From contig OW051468.1 of assembly GCA_932521025.1 (NCBI GenBank), forward strand, positions 5,704,064-5,768,063: 64,000 nt of DNA. Direction: 5' to 3'. Shown here piece by piece: positions 20,601 to 32,492 of this stretch; position 1 is the first letter of the stretch, and each line of letters opens with the position of its first letter. The position numbers and the translations under genes were made by a program. Under the pieces are notes generated by a model. That model saw nothing but the letters and a program-made list of their open reading frames with translations, had not been told where the DNA came from and ran no database searches. This DNA is from Oscheius onirici (Eukaryota > Nematoda > Chromadorea > Rhabditida > Rhabditidae).

Positions 20601-23600
20601 CTGCCTTGTAATAGGGATACTATGTATGTGTACTTTGAAGAAAATAAAACACAAAAAAGTGAAATGCCTAACAACTGTAGGAACAATTAGATGCAATTGA
20701 CGGGAAGAGCGGCTCAAAGCTGCTGTCTTCGAAAGTCTCAGGTTTCGACCGCCTGTCTGTGTATCTTAATGACCAACAATTGTCAGAGGGAGACAAACAC
20801 GAGAACAGAATTTTCCATCAGGTTTTTAACCCGATTATATAAATTTCCCATTGAACGGGCAGAGGAATGTGGAGCCGACTGAAAGAGGACACTCTAAGCG
20901 GGAGAGAGCGTGACATTTGCATAGAATTTTTCCAGAAGAAGACACGGATTATTCAAAAACAGGAAGGTCGTAAAAATTTCTATCAGTATCAGGCAGCGTG
21001 ATGTTTACCAGCCGTATAGGGATAGTAAGACTAAACCGGAAAACGGCCTCCAGACATTTTGAATGCAGTGGGAGAGACCAGGGTGCCGTCTCTCTCTTTT
21101 CGAGCGGGAAATCGATACAAACCGACTGTGTGCTGATACGGAAAAGAGTCACATTTAAACAGAAAAAGTGATGTTGCGCGAAAAATTAAGAGATCAGAGA
21201 GACGTAAGATCGATATAAGCGGCAGCATTGTGTAAAGAGCGCCGACGGCATAAGCGTGATTAACAGAGGGGAGATCAAATAACTATGGAGAGGGTTCTTT
21301 CGACTAGGAAGTGGAAAAGATGGAATAAACTACTGCAAAAGCAATAAACGCCGGTAATTAGGTGAGTGCTTGGAGGGTTGACTCAACGGCGGGGCGTTTT
21401 GGACGAAAAAAAGTACAGTCGATGGGGAACTTGTTCTTTGGGAGAACAATCGAAGAAAAAGAGGAAGGGATCAGTCGGGAATGACGCGAGAAGACAGAAC
21501 GATTTAAGGTTTACAGGTGATTGCTTACAGGCTCATTTCACAAGTCTATTTTTCAATATGATGATGTTTTACAAACTTGTAATATCTTTACAGAAATCTG
21601 TGTTGTATGTATTTTGATCGACCCACCCAAAATGTTGCCAGTCAAAACGACAGGTTAGTCACGAAGCGACGAGGAGAGAATGAATATGCAAACATGTGTC
21701 GAGGAACTTTCGATCAACTGACTCGCAAAAACTGTGTTGACACTTTGATCTGTAGGAAACAGTCTTGAAAACAGTTTAATGTCGATCCTACAAGAAAAGT
21801 TCCTGGCTGAAAGTGCGAGCGTGCCAGTCGGCTGTCACTGACTGACGACAGTTCCCGATCATTATGACGTCAGTCGTTTAAATTTAAAGGTTTGGCGGGA
21901 CAAGAAGAAAAGAAGATGAGCCAGCCATTCGTAAGATATTTCGCCAGACTAGAAAGCTATGGCTACTCCTCATCGATCGCACTTTCGAGCCTTGGGTCCC
22001 ACGTTTTAATTGAACACCAACTTTGCGTCATTTTCAAAATAGCTTGGAGGGAAATGGAACCAAAGAGAAAACCAAAGACAAAAAGAAAAGAAGATTGATC
22101 AGTTCTCCCACTGGTCTGTTAGCTTTCCGACTAATATTTTGTCGCGAGTACGAGAGAGGGAGTGGAGGGAAACAGGACGTAATGCCCCGCCGCGAATTGA
22201 AATGCGAATGTGGGATGGTCAGGAAAGATTAGAGGGACTCACCGAGGCTGTGCAGATGGTCAAGGAGCGGCTCTTCGATTGAATTCAACTCCAGTTTGAC
22301 TAGACGAAGTGAGATATTGTGAAAGGGTGATAGAAGTGGGTAGCATTGATAGAGTGAAAGACTCTATCCTATCATTTTACTGAAAAAGTTTCGTAAAGAG
22401 GAAATGAGAAGAAGACAAGGGAAGAGTATGAGTCTGATGATATAATTTTAGTCTTTTGATGTTTTGCAAAGTTGTAGCCGAGACAGAACATCACAAAGCC
22501 TTAAAATGACCGTTTGAACCAGAAAAATCAATGGAAAGTGTCGATGAGTCAGAAGAATGTGTGTACATAAAAAAGAAGAAACAAAGCCAGTCGGCTGCCA
22601 CCAATGGTCACTGTTTTGTGCCGACTCGTAATGTGGGAAAATCCTCTTTTTAGATAAGAGCTCGATCGAAAGGAATCAATAATCAACACAGCTGGTCAGC
22701 AAAATCGCCGAATATTACAAACACTCATTGGCATTTCAGTGAGGCGTTTATCGCAGGTTCAAACCCTGTGTAACAGTATTTTGTTACAAGGCGACGAGCA
22801 AGAACTGAAAACCAACGTTTGCAAACTGATCCGCCTCCCGTGTTCTACAAACTTCCTCAACTAATCTTATTTGATGAACTCGAAAAAGAAGAAAATCTTA
22901 GAGCAAAGAAGGGTGTTCGGGTTGACACTCGGTCGCCCTGGATGAAAAATGACCCGAGAGACGAAAAGAAAATGGAAGCACTGAAGGTACGGATCGTAAA
23001 CCTACCGCTGGGCACATTAGAGTGTCTAGCTGTGGAAAAAGAGAGCCATTTGCGGAAAGAGGATGGAGAGTATGGGACTGTACGAAAAAGTTCTGTTCAA
23101 AAAGAAGGGAGATTCCCAAGAGTATCGCTTTTCAGTGTCTCGCTCCAGTGAACAGCACGTCGCGCATTTCCGCCAATCTCGTGTGTGTCCAAAGCACAGA
23201 CAAGCAATCGAACCATTTCGCACTATCTTAAAATAGAAATAGCCTGAACTTTGTCCAAAAGTAAGACATTTTCATTCTGATCGTCGTGTCGTATGTCTAC
23301 TCCAAAACCAGGGGTAACTTGTCATAATCTGTTTATGAATGAGGGCAGTCGTGGATGATCCTTCCGTAATTGAGCCCTCTAGTCATCACCACTTCCTACT
23401 AATGTTCATCCGGATATTCCACGCAGAGTCTGAGAGCAGGGAAGTGTGCGTGTCAGATGTTTGTCACCGTGAATGAACGTGTATATTGAAAGACCTTGGT
23501 TTGAGATTGAACATTACTGTATGTAAAGTGGGTTTTGAGGTTTACCTTCCGAGAAACGTTTAGTTGTTTTGGTGTACTGAAAAGTCCATTTTCAGTTTTG

Positions 23601-24717
23601 GAAACCACTAATTATTGGTCAAACAAGCTTCTAGAGGTTCTACAAGTTCAGACAAAAACTCATTTTCAAGAAAATACAAATTCCACGTCGGTGCAAGTTT
23701 GTAGAAGCCTTAAAAACATTCAGGATGTTCGGAATAATGAAAAGGAACCCGAAAGCGCCTTGAACTCGAAGACCGCTCCAGAAACCAATTGTCAATTTAC
23801 AAGCTTGGGTCTACAGTAAACATGACGTGGTAACAGGAAGTTTTTGCGAGCAAGTAGCGGATTTGTGAGGATAATGACGTGAATCGCTAGCCAGTTCTGA
23901 TGAGAATGAAAACGTTGCGAGAGTTTCCTGAAGGTGGCAGGCGTCATGGAAACGGGAGTCTGTGAGGGAAAGAGAGAACATCTGAGAATATGTGTCGGCA
24001 CAAAAAAAAATAAAGTTCTCGGGCAAACAGAGACTCAACAAGTCGTCACTCTTGTCGAAGAGTGGGAGAGTGAGCGGATCATTGAACGATAGGTGAAATT
24101 CGGCACTCAACAGTTGCCCCCAACCAGTTATTTCTCTGGAGCCCCTTTCTATTACAACACCTTGAAAATGAAGCAGACAATCCTCCACGTGATCCAGAGC
24201 TAAACCCAGGCGACTGGCCGAGGTCAGGATGCTGATCCAGTCACTTCCAGACTTTCCCACTCCAATCGGTTCACTCTGAAAAAGCATACACCTGGGTCAA
24301 GAGGGAGAGAAGACGACCGCGCACACTTTTTGAGTGCTAGACAAACCGAATTGTGCCAGATACACTGGCTGTGATGGGCTTACGGCGAGTAAGTGCGCGA
24401 GAGTAGGCAAAAAGTCATGACTCTAGAGCTACTACTACTATCACACGAATTAATAATAAAAAGGGAATTTAGGGAGATTTCGAACCGAGAGCTAAAAGTA
24501 GGAAATTTCGTTTCTCCAAAACTTGTAAACGAACAGAATAAAAGAATTTGCTTCCAATGGGGAGTGTCAAAACGGAACTTGGCATATTATGGCAATCATT
24601 TTGACACTAAGCACGCAGAAGAGTACTCACGACGACTGACTGAATCTACAGAAGATTAACCTTTGCGTCTTGGAGCAGTTGAGAGAATTCTTTGAGCTGA
24701 CAGCAAGCAGTAGCCAT
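17665..24717 (-). CDS. trak-1: TRAK/Milton-type kinesin and dynein adaptor
   Basis: TRAK/Milton proteins couple mitochondria to kinesin-1 and dynein through Miro. Thirteen-odd exons join in phase from MATACCQLKEF (24717) to a stop at 17665 and give about 630 aa, shorter than human TRAK1 (about 950). Diagnostic pieces in order: a CC1-box-like AAKIGQQLLEQNKEL; a long HAP1_N-type coiled coil (exons 20173-18860), including an IELLRVYS segment like TRAK KDELLQFYT; a DSLLSELE block; and GVPGTRDLDFSLKRL, matching the TRAK GTPGSHDLETALRRL spindle-like motif. The C-terminus has a second coiled coil and ends SSDFGMP. The 5' exons are separated by introns of about 2 kb. The region 18415-18646 is treated as one intron because smaller exons there break the frame. 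Confidence 0.8.
20174..22242 (-). other. Large intron of the TRAK gene
   Basis: About 2.1 kb between in-phase exons 22299-22243 and 20173-19987. No coding region on either strand can be supported. It contains a TGACGTCA (CRE-type) palindrome near 21864. Possibly it holds an internal promoter or enhancer, but nothing specific can be assigned. Confidence 0.5.
22300..24160 (-). other. Large 5' intron of the TRAK gene
   Basis: About 1.9 kb between exons 24275-24161 and 22299-22243. It includes GTTTGCAAAC at 22817-22826 and, near 22736-22790, a fragment with a tRNA-type B box (GGTTCAAACCC) whose T stem can pair; it looks like tRNA-derived repeat debris. No gene is supported. Confidence 0.45.
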
Positions 24718-24864
24718 TACGGTTGACGGGAGCCCCAGAGAATGTCTCTATGAAAGACAAACAAACGTCTGACGACCGTTCACACCCTCTATTTATGCGC
24801 TGTCGAGCCGCCTGGAGTGTATTTGGCTTCTTACGAGAGGATTTAACACTACGGTTTATTGCTG

Positions 24865-25491
24865 CTACTGCTTGCTCTTGATGAGCAGCTGGAGGACGGA
24901 CTGAGCCCAGACGTTGACCTTGGCGACGAAGTGCTTCATCTCGTTTTTGAGGCGAGCAGCCTCCTGTCGAAATCCGCCATTGACACTCAGAGGATTGTCC
25001 TCCATGAGTCCGAGAGCGATGACGGCCTTCTGGAGACGAGTCATTTCGAAGTCGAGTTCCGCGAAGACGTCCTCACAGCCGTAGAGCAGTCCATCCGGTT
25101 CTGCCACGCAGTTCAGATGCATTGAGCGAGTCGAGAGCTGAAGAGTCGAAGAACAGGGCGAAGTAGACAGACTCATCGAGGCAAAATCGTATCCGGAAGA
25201 AGTTCTGTCCAACTGCAACAATAGCTGCTCCACCAACTCGTCCGTCTTGACCATCAGTCCTTTCAGTTGCTTCCTCATCTTACGAACTCTTTCCCTCTTC
25301 TCGGCCATCTCGGCAACCTTCTTCTCTAGAACTTCCAAGGTCAGACGATCGCGATCCTGTGCCGTCAGATCTGCCATCTTGTCGGAAAGCGACGAAGTGA
25401 CAACTGTACACGAGCTGCCAGTCTGAAAGTAGAAACTACTATGAGTTCTGCAGCATTGACTTACCATTACCGTGTGACGCGTTGTACTCAT
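24865..25491 (-). CDS. Unrecognised coiled-coil protein
   Basis: A nine-codon first exon (MSTTRHTVM) and one long exon, joined by a 42-base intron, encode about 194 aa. The protein has a long helical coiled coil (VLEKKVAEMAEKRERVRKMR), a Ser/Thr-rich hinge with a Cys, and a second helix ending LLIKSKQ. The ATG at 25491 is preferred over 25524 because an acceptor-like CCTTCAG lies two bases before it. AATAAA follows the stop near 24853. It shares a divergent promoter with the gene at 25616. Size and layout resemble the coiled-coil gene at 61.2-61.9 kb, but homology between the two is not evident. No function is assigned. Confidence 0.7.
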   Translation of the reverse strand: MSTTRHTVMVSQCCRTHSSFYFQTGSSCTVVTSSLSDKMADLTAQDRDRLTLEVLEKKVAEMAEKRERVRKMRKQLKGLMVKTDELVEQLLLQLDRTSSGYDFASMSLSTSPCSSTLQLSTRSMHLNCVAEPDGLLYGCEDVFAELDFEMTRLQKAVIALGLMEDNPLSVNGGFRQEAARLKNEMKHFVAKVNVWAQSVLQLLIKSKQ

Positions 25492-25615
25492 GACTGAAGG
25501 GTTCTGTTCAGAAGCGGATTGCAATTCAAAGTTTGCAAACTAGCAATTAGATAAGAAAAGTTTGCAAAACTTTGCAAACTCTAACAATTCAATCGAAGGC
25601 AGAAGTTCCACGAAG
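25492..25615. promoter_or_regulatory. Divergent promoter with TTTGCAAA palindromes
   Basis: 124 bases separate two head-to-head start codons. Three TTTGCAAA palindromes lie at 25532-25539 (extended to GTTTGCAAAC), 25561-25568 and 25571-25578. The spacing of the last two is one helical turn. This is probably a shared regulatory site; the factor is unknown. Confidence 0.5.
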
Positions 25616-26392
25616 ATGTCGAAGAAGAGTTCGAAGAAGAAGAAGACGCAGCAGCCGGTGATCCCGAAGGAACTCAAGGTCAATCTGACGACGTCGATGC
25701 GATCCGAACTGGGAGAGGAAACCTTCGAGAATGCGACTGCTGTCCAGCCCGTGGCTTCAGATGTCCTTGTTCCTTCCGAAAGCAGCACCCAGAAGTCGGA
25801 AAGAGTCCAGGCTGTGATTCTCTGTCCAGACCGCGACAGGACAATCCAGTACCAGAATGATCTTCTCTCAGTCTACGAAGGCACCGCCGGCACAATATCA
25901 TTCGAATCGCTGATTTCGGTCGGAGAGAAGACGGATCGCGAGGCTGGGATGGTTTGTCAGGAGGAAAACAAACTGCAACAGTTGAAGAGAATCCCGATCC
26001 GGAAGCCGAATTGGAAGAAGGAAGAAACTGTCGAGGAGAAAGAATTCATTGAGGGCAAACAGCTGCCAGGAATGGTCGAGGAACTCACATGTAAAAGAGG
26101 CGAACCCGAAATGGACTACATCCAGAGTCTGGTCGAGGATATCAACCAACTGGTAGCTGGAAGTGGGCGAACGGATGTCCTTCTGGAACATTCGATCCAA
26201 TTCGAAACGAATCATCTGCCTTTACTTCGTGTTCGTCTTGGAAAGAAGTCGAAGGAGGAGAAGAAGAAACTGGAAGAACTCGAGATGGTGGAACGTCTGC
26301 TGGAGAACAAGACGAATGCCAAAACTGCCGAAGCTTTCTACTTTGGAGATGTCCTCGAGGCCGTCAACGATGTCTTCGAAAAGATTCTGTAG
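25616..26392 (+). CDS. Unrecognised intronless charged protein
   Basis: A single-exon ORF of 258 aa from the first in-frame ATG. It has a Lys-rich N-terminus (MSKKSSKKKKTQQPVIPK) that could be a nuclear or nucleolar signal, an acidic middle, and a C-terminal helix rich in Glu and Lys (KKSKEEKKKLEELEMVERLL). No family is recognised. AATAAA lies about 18 bases after the stop. The absence of introns is unusual for this window and recalls retrogenes or testis-type genes, but that is inference. It is divergent from the coiled-coil gene on the other strand. Confidence 0.7.
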   Translation: MSKKSSKKKKTQQPVIPKELKVNLTTSMRSELGEETFENATAVQPVASDVLVPSESSTQKSERVQAVILCPDRDRTIQYQNDLLSVYEGTAGTISFESLISVGEKTDREAGMVCQEENKLQQLKRIPIRKPNWKKEETVEEKEFIEGKQLPGMVEELTCKRGEPEMDYIQSLVEDINQLVAGSGRTDVLLEHSIQFETNHLPLLRVRLGKKSKEEKKKLEELEMVERLLENKTNAKTAEAFYFGDVLEAVNDVFEKIL

Positions 26393-26714
26393 GTTTATTC
26401 CGACAAAGAGAATAAATATGGTTGGACAATGTTTCTTGTAACTTTCTAACGAACTAAGTTTTCCGGAAATATCTTTCCCACACAAAATCTGTTAGGGTCA
26501 CGGTCTTTCTGCTTGGTAAAATGTAGGAAACAAAATTCTAGTCTTTCTTTGCGAATCTTTTGTCTCACCATGCTATTTTCTGCCCACTACCAGAATGACA
26601 GACAAATGTGGGTCAAAATCAATTTCGAGGCGTGTCTTGGCAATTCTCCTGTAAGTTGTGTCATCGATTCTCTCTATTTTTATAAATGATCATGTCCTCT
26701 TGTTTCACCATAAA

Positions 26715-26915
26715 ATGACGTCTTCAAGTGATGAGAAACAGTTGAATAGCACTTGTCGTCTCATCTCCTCCTTGTTCCGAAAGACATCTATCCCGAGAGG
26801 CTCTTCAAACGACCTCGTAGTTTTGTATTTCCGGGCTGAAGAAGAGGGGGAATATCCGGATTGTTCTTTGTTATCTGCAGAGCCGTTGGTTGTCCAACTT
26901 ATTGCTTCGAACTAA
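26715..26915 (+). CDS. 66-aa intronless ORF, unrecognised
   Basis: ATG with an A-rich Kozak context (aaaATGACG), 66 codons, then an AATAAA about 14 bases after the stop. The protein starts with a Ser/Asp-rich segment and ends with a hydrophobic stretch (DLVVLYFRAEEEG and VVQLIASN). The close poly(A) signal is the main reason to keep it. It has no signal peptide and no family. Confidence 0.4.
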   Translation: MTSSSDEKQLNSTCRLISSLFRKTSIPRGSSNDLVVLYFRAEEEGEYPDCSLLSAEPLVVQLIASN

Positions 26916-27073
26916 AATACATAAATAAAAACGTCGCTTAGCACTCACAATTCCGTCTAGAGTTCTCCGCTCCTATCGTCAGAAGACATCTTGTACGGCC
27001 ACTCGGCCCAGCATCGCCAGAAGTTGCCAGCCTGGAGCCGAATGCCGGAGTGGAAGATGAAAGAAGTCCGGCT

Positions 27074-27604
27074 CAGTCCGATCGTGTAAGTTTAAATTTT
27101 CTGGGTTTAGGGGAAACGTAGCAAAATTGATCATAAGAGTAGCATGAAAGTTCCGATGAGAAACACGTCTCGGACAATAGGCGGTTGAATTTGAACGGAA
27201 GAGAGCGAAAGCTAACGAAAAGAAGCCAAAGTACGTAAGGAAACCCGCAAAAGTTGATAATAGAATGCTGCAGCGCGAATGAATTGAAACGGAACTTACT
27301 CGTATACGACGTCGTGAAGAAGACATCTCCAGTAGAAGCGTCCTCGACGAATATGGCTCATGAGATCTGAAAAGTAAACATTACAAAACAAGATTTGACT
27401 GATTTGGAACAAGTTAAGCGTAAAATTTACCTGGAAAGGTTCCAGAAGGCTTCGGCGACTGCTGACGTCGCTCAAACAGCCAGAAACCTGAAAAGTATCG
27501 AAATAACACAAGAAGATGAGGTTGTGGAACAATAATGAATAAGATTTACCTGGAGAAAGTCCATTCCTGGCGGCGATGTAGACAAATTCCTGAAAAAAAA
27601 GCAT
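27074..27604 (-). CDS. Weak multi-exon gene model, unrecognised
   Basis: Three short segments with good splice signals stay in one phase: EFVYIAARNGLSP, a Pro/Gln-rich piece, and LMSHIRRGRFYWRCLLHDV. They are followed by a short terminal exon. The start (ATG 27604) lies inside a T-rich acceptor, so the true 5' end is uncertain. The opposite frame near 26980-27090 is also protein-like, which weakens the model. Confidence 0.3.
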
Positions 27605-27771
27605 AAATTAGGGGAAAATGGATCATTGTTGCTGGAAACGTGAGAATCTCATCAAATACACAACTGACGCGATTTCACGTAAAAAACGATACAAAATGGG
27701 AGTTAACTGGAAGTAATGAGTAAAGAAATGAGAGTTTTCAAAGAAATTCTGAGGCCAAGACAAGTTTATTT

Positions 27772-28303
27772 TCAGACTGGCTGGTGATAGAAGGATGGCT
27801 GAGAAAATTCCAAAGAAGATCCGATTAGACCGAGGAAATCGATCTGTCTTCTGTCAACGACTTTGATGGGCACGAGGCATCTAAAGAGACGGTCGAATGA
27901 AAGTGGAAGGATGAAACTTGCTGTCGTGGATTCGAGGAACAGTAGTCTTCAGCTGCCGGTCTACGATGCTCTTGGAGATGTCAAAGATGTCTGAAACAAA
28001 GAAGAAGAAATTTGGCACTGTGTGCCATCAAGTCGTCGAAAACATGAAAACCCGATTGATGGTCATATGACAAGATTGACCCGGAACTGTCCATCGACAG
28101 GAAGATGTGCATCAAGCTGGTCCTGAATCCGTCTAACTCTACAGCTATCCAACTGAGCAAAAGTGTTTGTGGATCTCGGCTGCTGTCGTGGGAGAACAGA
28201 TCGGCGGCTAGTGCACATCCATAAGATATCAAACCGAAGTCTCCACATGAAATGCGCCCTGTTGAATAGCTGAACAATACTTTTGATGACAAACTGAAGA
28301 CAA
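27772..28303 (-). CDS. Partial gene model, unrecognised
   Basis: An acceptor at about 28304 opens a frame of about 80 codons (SCGDFGLISYGCALAADLF, then SWIAVELDGF). It joins in phase 1 to a second exon (DIFDISKSIVDRQLKTTVP) and a third ending QPSFYHQPV at TGA 27772-27774. A minus-strand AATAAA lies directly downstream. The phase agreement across two introns supports a real 3' portion. No start exon is found because the upstream DNA is the decayed tandem array. No family is recognised. Confidence 0.4.
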
Positions 28304-29850
28304 CAATTCTATAAGGTTAGATTAGTCTCTGGATTTTCATGATAGTCAGCTTTCAGAACAGCAATGGAAAAGACCTTGATATGCTGTCAGTACGAAACTG
28401 CCGAGAGAGAAAAGCCAGAAATGCCGCAAAGACGAGCTTTTTCCAATTTTGAGAATCCTGGCAAGTTAATGACTGTGCAAGAGAGGGAACCATCGGGCTT
28501 CCCTGCTGAACCACGACATCAATCTGCCTCTGCTCAATTTGAGAGGAACTGAAGAAGCTGTGCCCATTGGTACGAAGAAGACGATGAGCACTCAAAACTG
28601 GAAGGAAGACTGAGCCTCTCTCAACATGAAGTTCACAACTGAATAACTGAAGACTACTTTCCGGGACAAACAATAATCGACTCAGTCTACAAGGTTAGTC
28701 TTGTCTTTGAATTTTCATGAAAGTCAGCTTTCAGAACAACTTTCAGGCAATAGAGAAGGATCTTGTGAGCAGTGGCACTGTGGCTACACAATCGATGTGC
28801 TGGCAGTCTAGAATTGTTTGAAGACGAGACCTTGACCAATTCGAAACATGGACGACCTGAAGAGTTGAATCGCACAGGAGGTTGAGCTGCGGGCCGAAAA
28901 AGGGACGAGAAATAGTCAATCGTAAAAGCCTGTGTGTTGACGGACGGACCACGCTGATTTCTGCAAACTCTAAACCGCCGACAAACCGCTGGGCAAAAGA
29001 AGTTGAGCTGCTAACCAAAAAGGAGTTGTGCAAGATGTCATTGGCAGACGGGTCTCTCTGAACAAGTTGAGGGATTCTCGGGTCAAGCAGAGGAAAGAAC
29101 CATTCTTCAAGGTGAGACTAGTTTCTGTATTTCTGTATTTTCCTTATTTCCAGTTTTTAGAACAGCTATCCGGATTTTGGGAGAAGTGCAGCGGAGACTA
29201 TGACATTGATATACTGCTTTGAGCAAGACAGAGCCAGTAGTCCTTCGAATACGAGAACTTGGTCACTTTTGAGGATACGGACAAACTGAAGAGTCGAAGT
29301 GAAGTGATGGCTGAGCTGCTAGCCGAAAACGAGTCGTGGAATGAGTCAAATATGGCTTTGGGAAACGGGTCCTGCCAAATTTTTCCGCGAATTTTCACAC
29401 GTCTAAACTAGTCGAGGATTATTTGAAGACTACTTTGCGGGCTGATGACGGAAGCAATCTACAAGGTAGGATTATTTCTGTATGTTTTATCTAGTTTTCA
29501 GAACAGTTGTCATGCACCGTGAAAAAATCTCGTGAGAAGTTGATGCAGTGCACAAGAGGCAGTATCGTGGACATGGTGTCAGTACGATGAGCGAGAATGA
29601 GCCAGAAGTGCTTCAAAGACGCGAACTTGGTCAAATTTTAAGGATACGGACAAGCTGACAAGTTGAAGTGATGGCTGAGCTGCTAGCCGAAAAGGAGCCC
29701 TGACTCAAAAAGGGATTTGAAAGACGGGTCATGCCCGATTTTTCCGCGAATTTTGACAAGTCGAAACAAGTCGAGGATTATCTAATTTGAACTTGGACGT
29801 TTCTCAACAAGAGCCAAAAATCATTCTGGAATACTGTGCCGAAATAAGTG
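28300..29850. repeat. Decayed tandem array, units ~370-400 bp
   Basis: Four unit boundaries recur near 28306, 28693, 29101 and 29463. Each has a (TCTA)CAAGGT(T)AG motif, a T-rich stretch, then TTT(C)AGAACA. Inside the units repeat TGAAGACTACTTT, GAGCTGCTAGCCGAAAA, AAGGATACGGACAA and TTTTTCCGCGAATTTT. Donor- and acceptor-like boundaries suggest amplified exons, but all frames contain stops, so it reads as a non-coding or pseudogenised array. Confidence 0.7.
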
Positions 29851-30287
29851 GACGAACCAACAAGGGGAGCTGCCAAATGTGAAGGAAGACATCCTGAAGT
29901 TTGTCTTTCTCAATGCAATGGAACGCTGGAGAAACAGAAACTACCATCTATGATTCTGTATTTCATTTTCAAGCTGCAGGCGGAAAAGCCCTGTACGCTT
30001 TACTCACCTGTTCGTAGCATCCTTAGTTTGGAGTGACAGTGATTTCAGGATATCCCAGTATTTTTTCTAGCACTGGCCCAGTCTGTCCTCTTCAGTCCCA
30101 GTACAGTTCTACCCTTATCCTACAGTTTCTTTTCTCTCCCTAACAAGTTCCCTTTCTCCCTCGACTTCTCTCCCCTTCTAACAGTGTCTCGCTGTTTATA
30201 GTGTCGGTCCTCCAGGCCCCTCCCCCCTCCGGCTTGTTTGTCCCCTGGAGCCTCACTCTACATGTTACTACTCCCCTACTAGTAGCC
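29851..30287 (+). promoter_or_regulatory. Upstream region of the Headcase gene
   Basis: Pyrimidine-rich DNA (CCTTTCTCCCTCGACTTCTCTCC at about 30148-30175) with an abrupt rise in C and T content before the ATG at 30288. Probable promoter/5' UTR. No defined site is recognised. Confidence 0.35.
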
Positions 30288-32492
30288 ATGGATTCTTTCC
30301 GTGATCGGAAAAAGTCCACAGGTCAGTCTATCGTTCCTTTTTGACTTTCTGTGTTACGCTCCTTTGACTACATTCCAAACCTTTCGAAAGCTTCTTATGA
30401 CGGTGGAAATCAGTTGAGGAAAATTTATGATCAATCATGGGGTGTTCCCATTTTCCCCGCTTTGTTTGTCCAAATACTTTCGAAAACAGTTTTTTTCTCA
30501 CTTCTTACCACCTGATCTACTACTTTTGAAGGTCGCTTTACATGAGCTGGAAGTTCCTTTCGGTTATCTGTTTTGCTTCTTTCTAATCAGGGTTTAGTAT
30601 CTCCAGATACTTCCTTCCTCAAAATGCAGAACACTGTTGACGGGGAAGGGACCTCTCCTGCAAACAGTCGATTTCACAATATTTACGCGTCCAAAGACTG
30701 AAGCGGGGTTCTTCCCAAACAACATGTTCCAGTTAGATTATTTTGACGGAAGCCATTGTTTACCTCTATCTCCCCCGATAAGTCTTCGAAATCCATAGTT
30801 TTCCGAGAGTAAAAGTTGCTGTCTCTCGCACCTCGTTCTTCCCGGATTCCCATCCACAAATGGGGCGTTCCGCGTCGTGTTTTCGCATCAAGGCCAAAAC
30901 AACCGCTTTCTCTCTCTGGGCAGAGGGGCACACTGCGAAAACAACGCTCTCGTTTTTGAAGACAGGATTCGGAGGGAGTGTTTTTTGGAAGGGGCGGACA
31001 GCTGTTTTTTTTTTCGAAAAGGAATTGAGAGGGTGTCTCCTTTTGGTACAATTTCAGAATAGAAATTTGATAGAAATTAGGCCTTCTCTCACTAGTTCAC
31101 TCCCCAGAAGGAATTTGAGAGGTCAGACTATTTGTGGATGCGGTAACGGAAGGTGACGCTGAAATGATGACTGTGATGATAATATTCGGAAGCATTTTTC
31201 ATCTTTAGAACGGAGATTATCATTAAAAACTCCTACTTTTACGTAAAAAATTCGGATGCTAGAAAATATCAATCGAACTGTAGGAAGAATATGATTTGAT
31301 GGAGAACTTGGAAATCTAGACAATGACGTATTAGGAAACCAAAAACCTATTTCAGATTCCACTGAAGAGTTCCGAAAGAGATCGGGAACTCAAGGATCGA
31401 AAGATAAGAAATGGAGAAGAGACACGGGTAGCTATTGATTTCGCCAAAACCCAAAATAACTGTTTAGCCCAATTGGAGCTACGTTGTTGCATAAACCCCG
31501 ACATCTTGAGAGGCAATGTCGAGAAGCATTGGTTCTTCGAAGACGAGCAGGTTCGACTGAATGGATCAGTCTTCTCGAGGAGGGAGAATTTTGACAAGCT
31601 CTTGTCCATAATCCCGAGAACAAAATTTAACGGAATCCACATCAAGGCGAGTTTCGAAATGAGTCCTCGTGATGTTTACAGTACACCCGTACTTTTTCAG
31701 TCCAATCGAACCCTAGATTTCCAGATGGAAGACGACTGTCCTCAGGGAGGGGACGATGTCCGACTCTGTCTCCTAAAGACTCTCGGAGCCCACAATCAAA
31801 GGACTGTGCCCTGTGTGGCCTGTCAGAAGGCGATTCCCGTCTATGATCGATATCCGCTATTGGATGGAACCTTTTTCCTCTCTCCGATCTGCCATTTTGG
31901 GCCACCGATTGAAGTCATGTTCGAGGGAAGACGGCTCTTTCTGCAACAGCTTTGTGCCGAATGTCTTTGGTCCGACTGGAAATGCCGGAATTGTGGGAAT
32001 GGTGAGCGAAATTTCGAATACTTTGCGAAGGACAAGACGCTGTTTTGTAACCTTGTTTTTGTTTAGCAGATTGTAGTTTTGAGACTTTATAAAATTTATT
32101 CTTCCAGAAGGCTTCTGGAACGGGAAGTCAATCATTCTTGGCACTCTGTACTACTACGACATCAGTGAGTCTCAGATCCCGAGTCAATAAAGTATCTCTG
32201 ACTCAGTATCCTCCGGTCAATGCTGTCCTCCGTCCTGTTCCCTGTGCCGATCTCCTCTACTGGCACCCGAAAACGTCATGTCCCAGATTGTCAATGTGAG
32301 ATGATAGTTCGGTGGGATTTACTCTCCCTTCCTCTTAGATTGATTTCTCAAACCTCACCTCATCCATTTCAGGGCAACTACCGTCTGCTGAACGAACTGA
32401 TCAGTTGTTCTGCCTGCGGTTGCAAGGATTACCATTGTATTCGCCGTGTCGGCGACTCGCTCCGTCGAAAGCCTTCTCTAGAAAAGTCATAG
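30288..32492 (+). CDS. HECA: Headcase (HECA) homologue
   Basis: Headcase regulates imaginal-cell and neuronal branching programmes in flies and acts with Unkempt. Six exons (30288-30321, 31356-31427, 31468-32001, 32108-32164, 32207-32295, 32373-32492) read in phase and give about 301 aa. The family middle domain is clear: YDRYPLLDGTFFLSP, a CxxC-rich block (CAECLWSDWKCRNCG), then GTLYYYDI, CCPPSCSLC and a terminal CSACGC. Cys pairs suggest several zinc sites. It is shorter than animal HECA (over 500 aa), lacking most of the N-terminal domain. The first intron is about 1 kb. Identification is from recalled family motifs. Confidence 0.7.

Noticed and set aside
22736-22790. tRNA gene in the TRAK intron
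   Set aside because: The T arm can pair but no matching acceptor stem or proper D arm is present.
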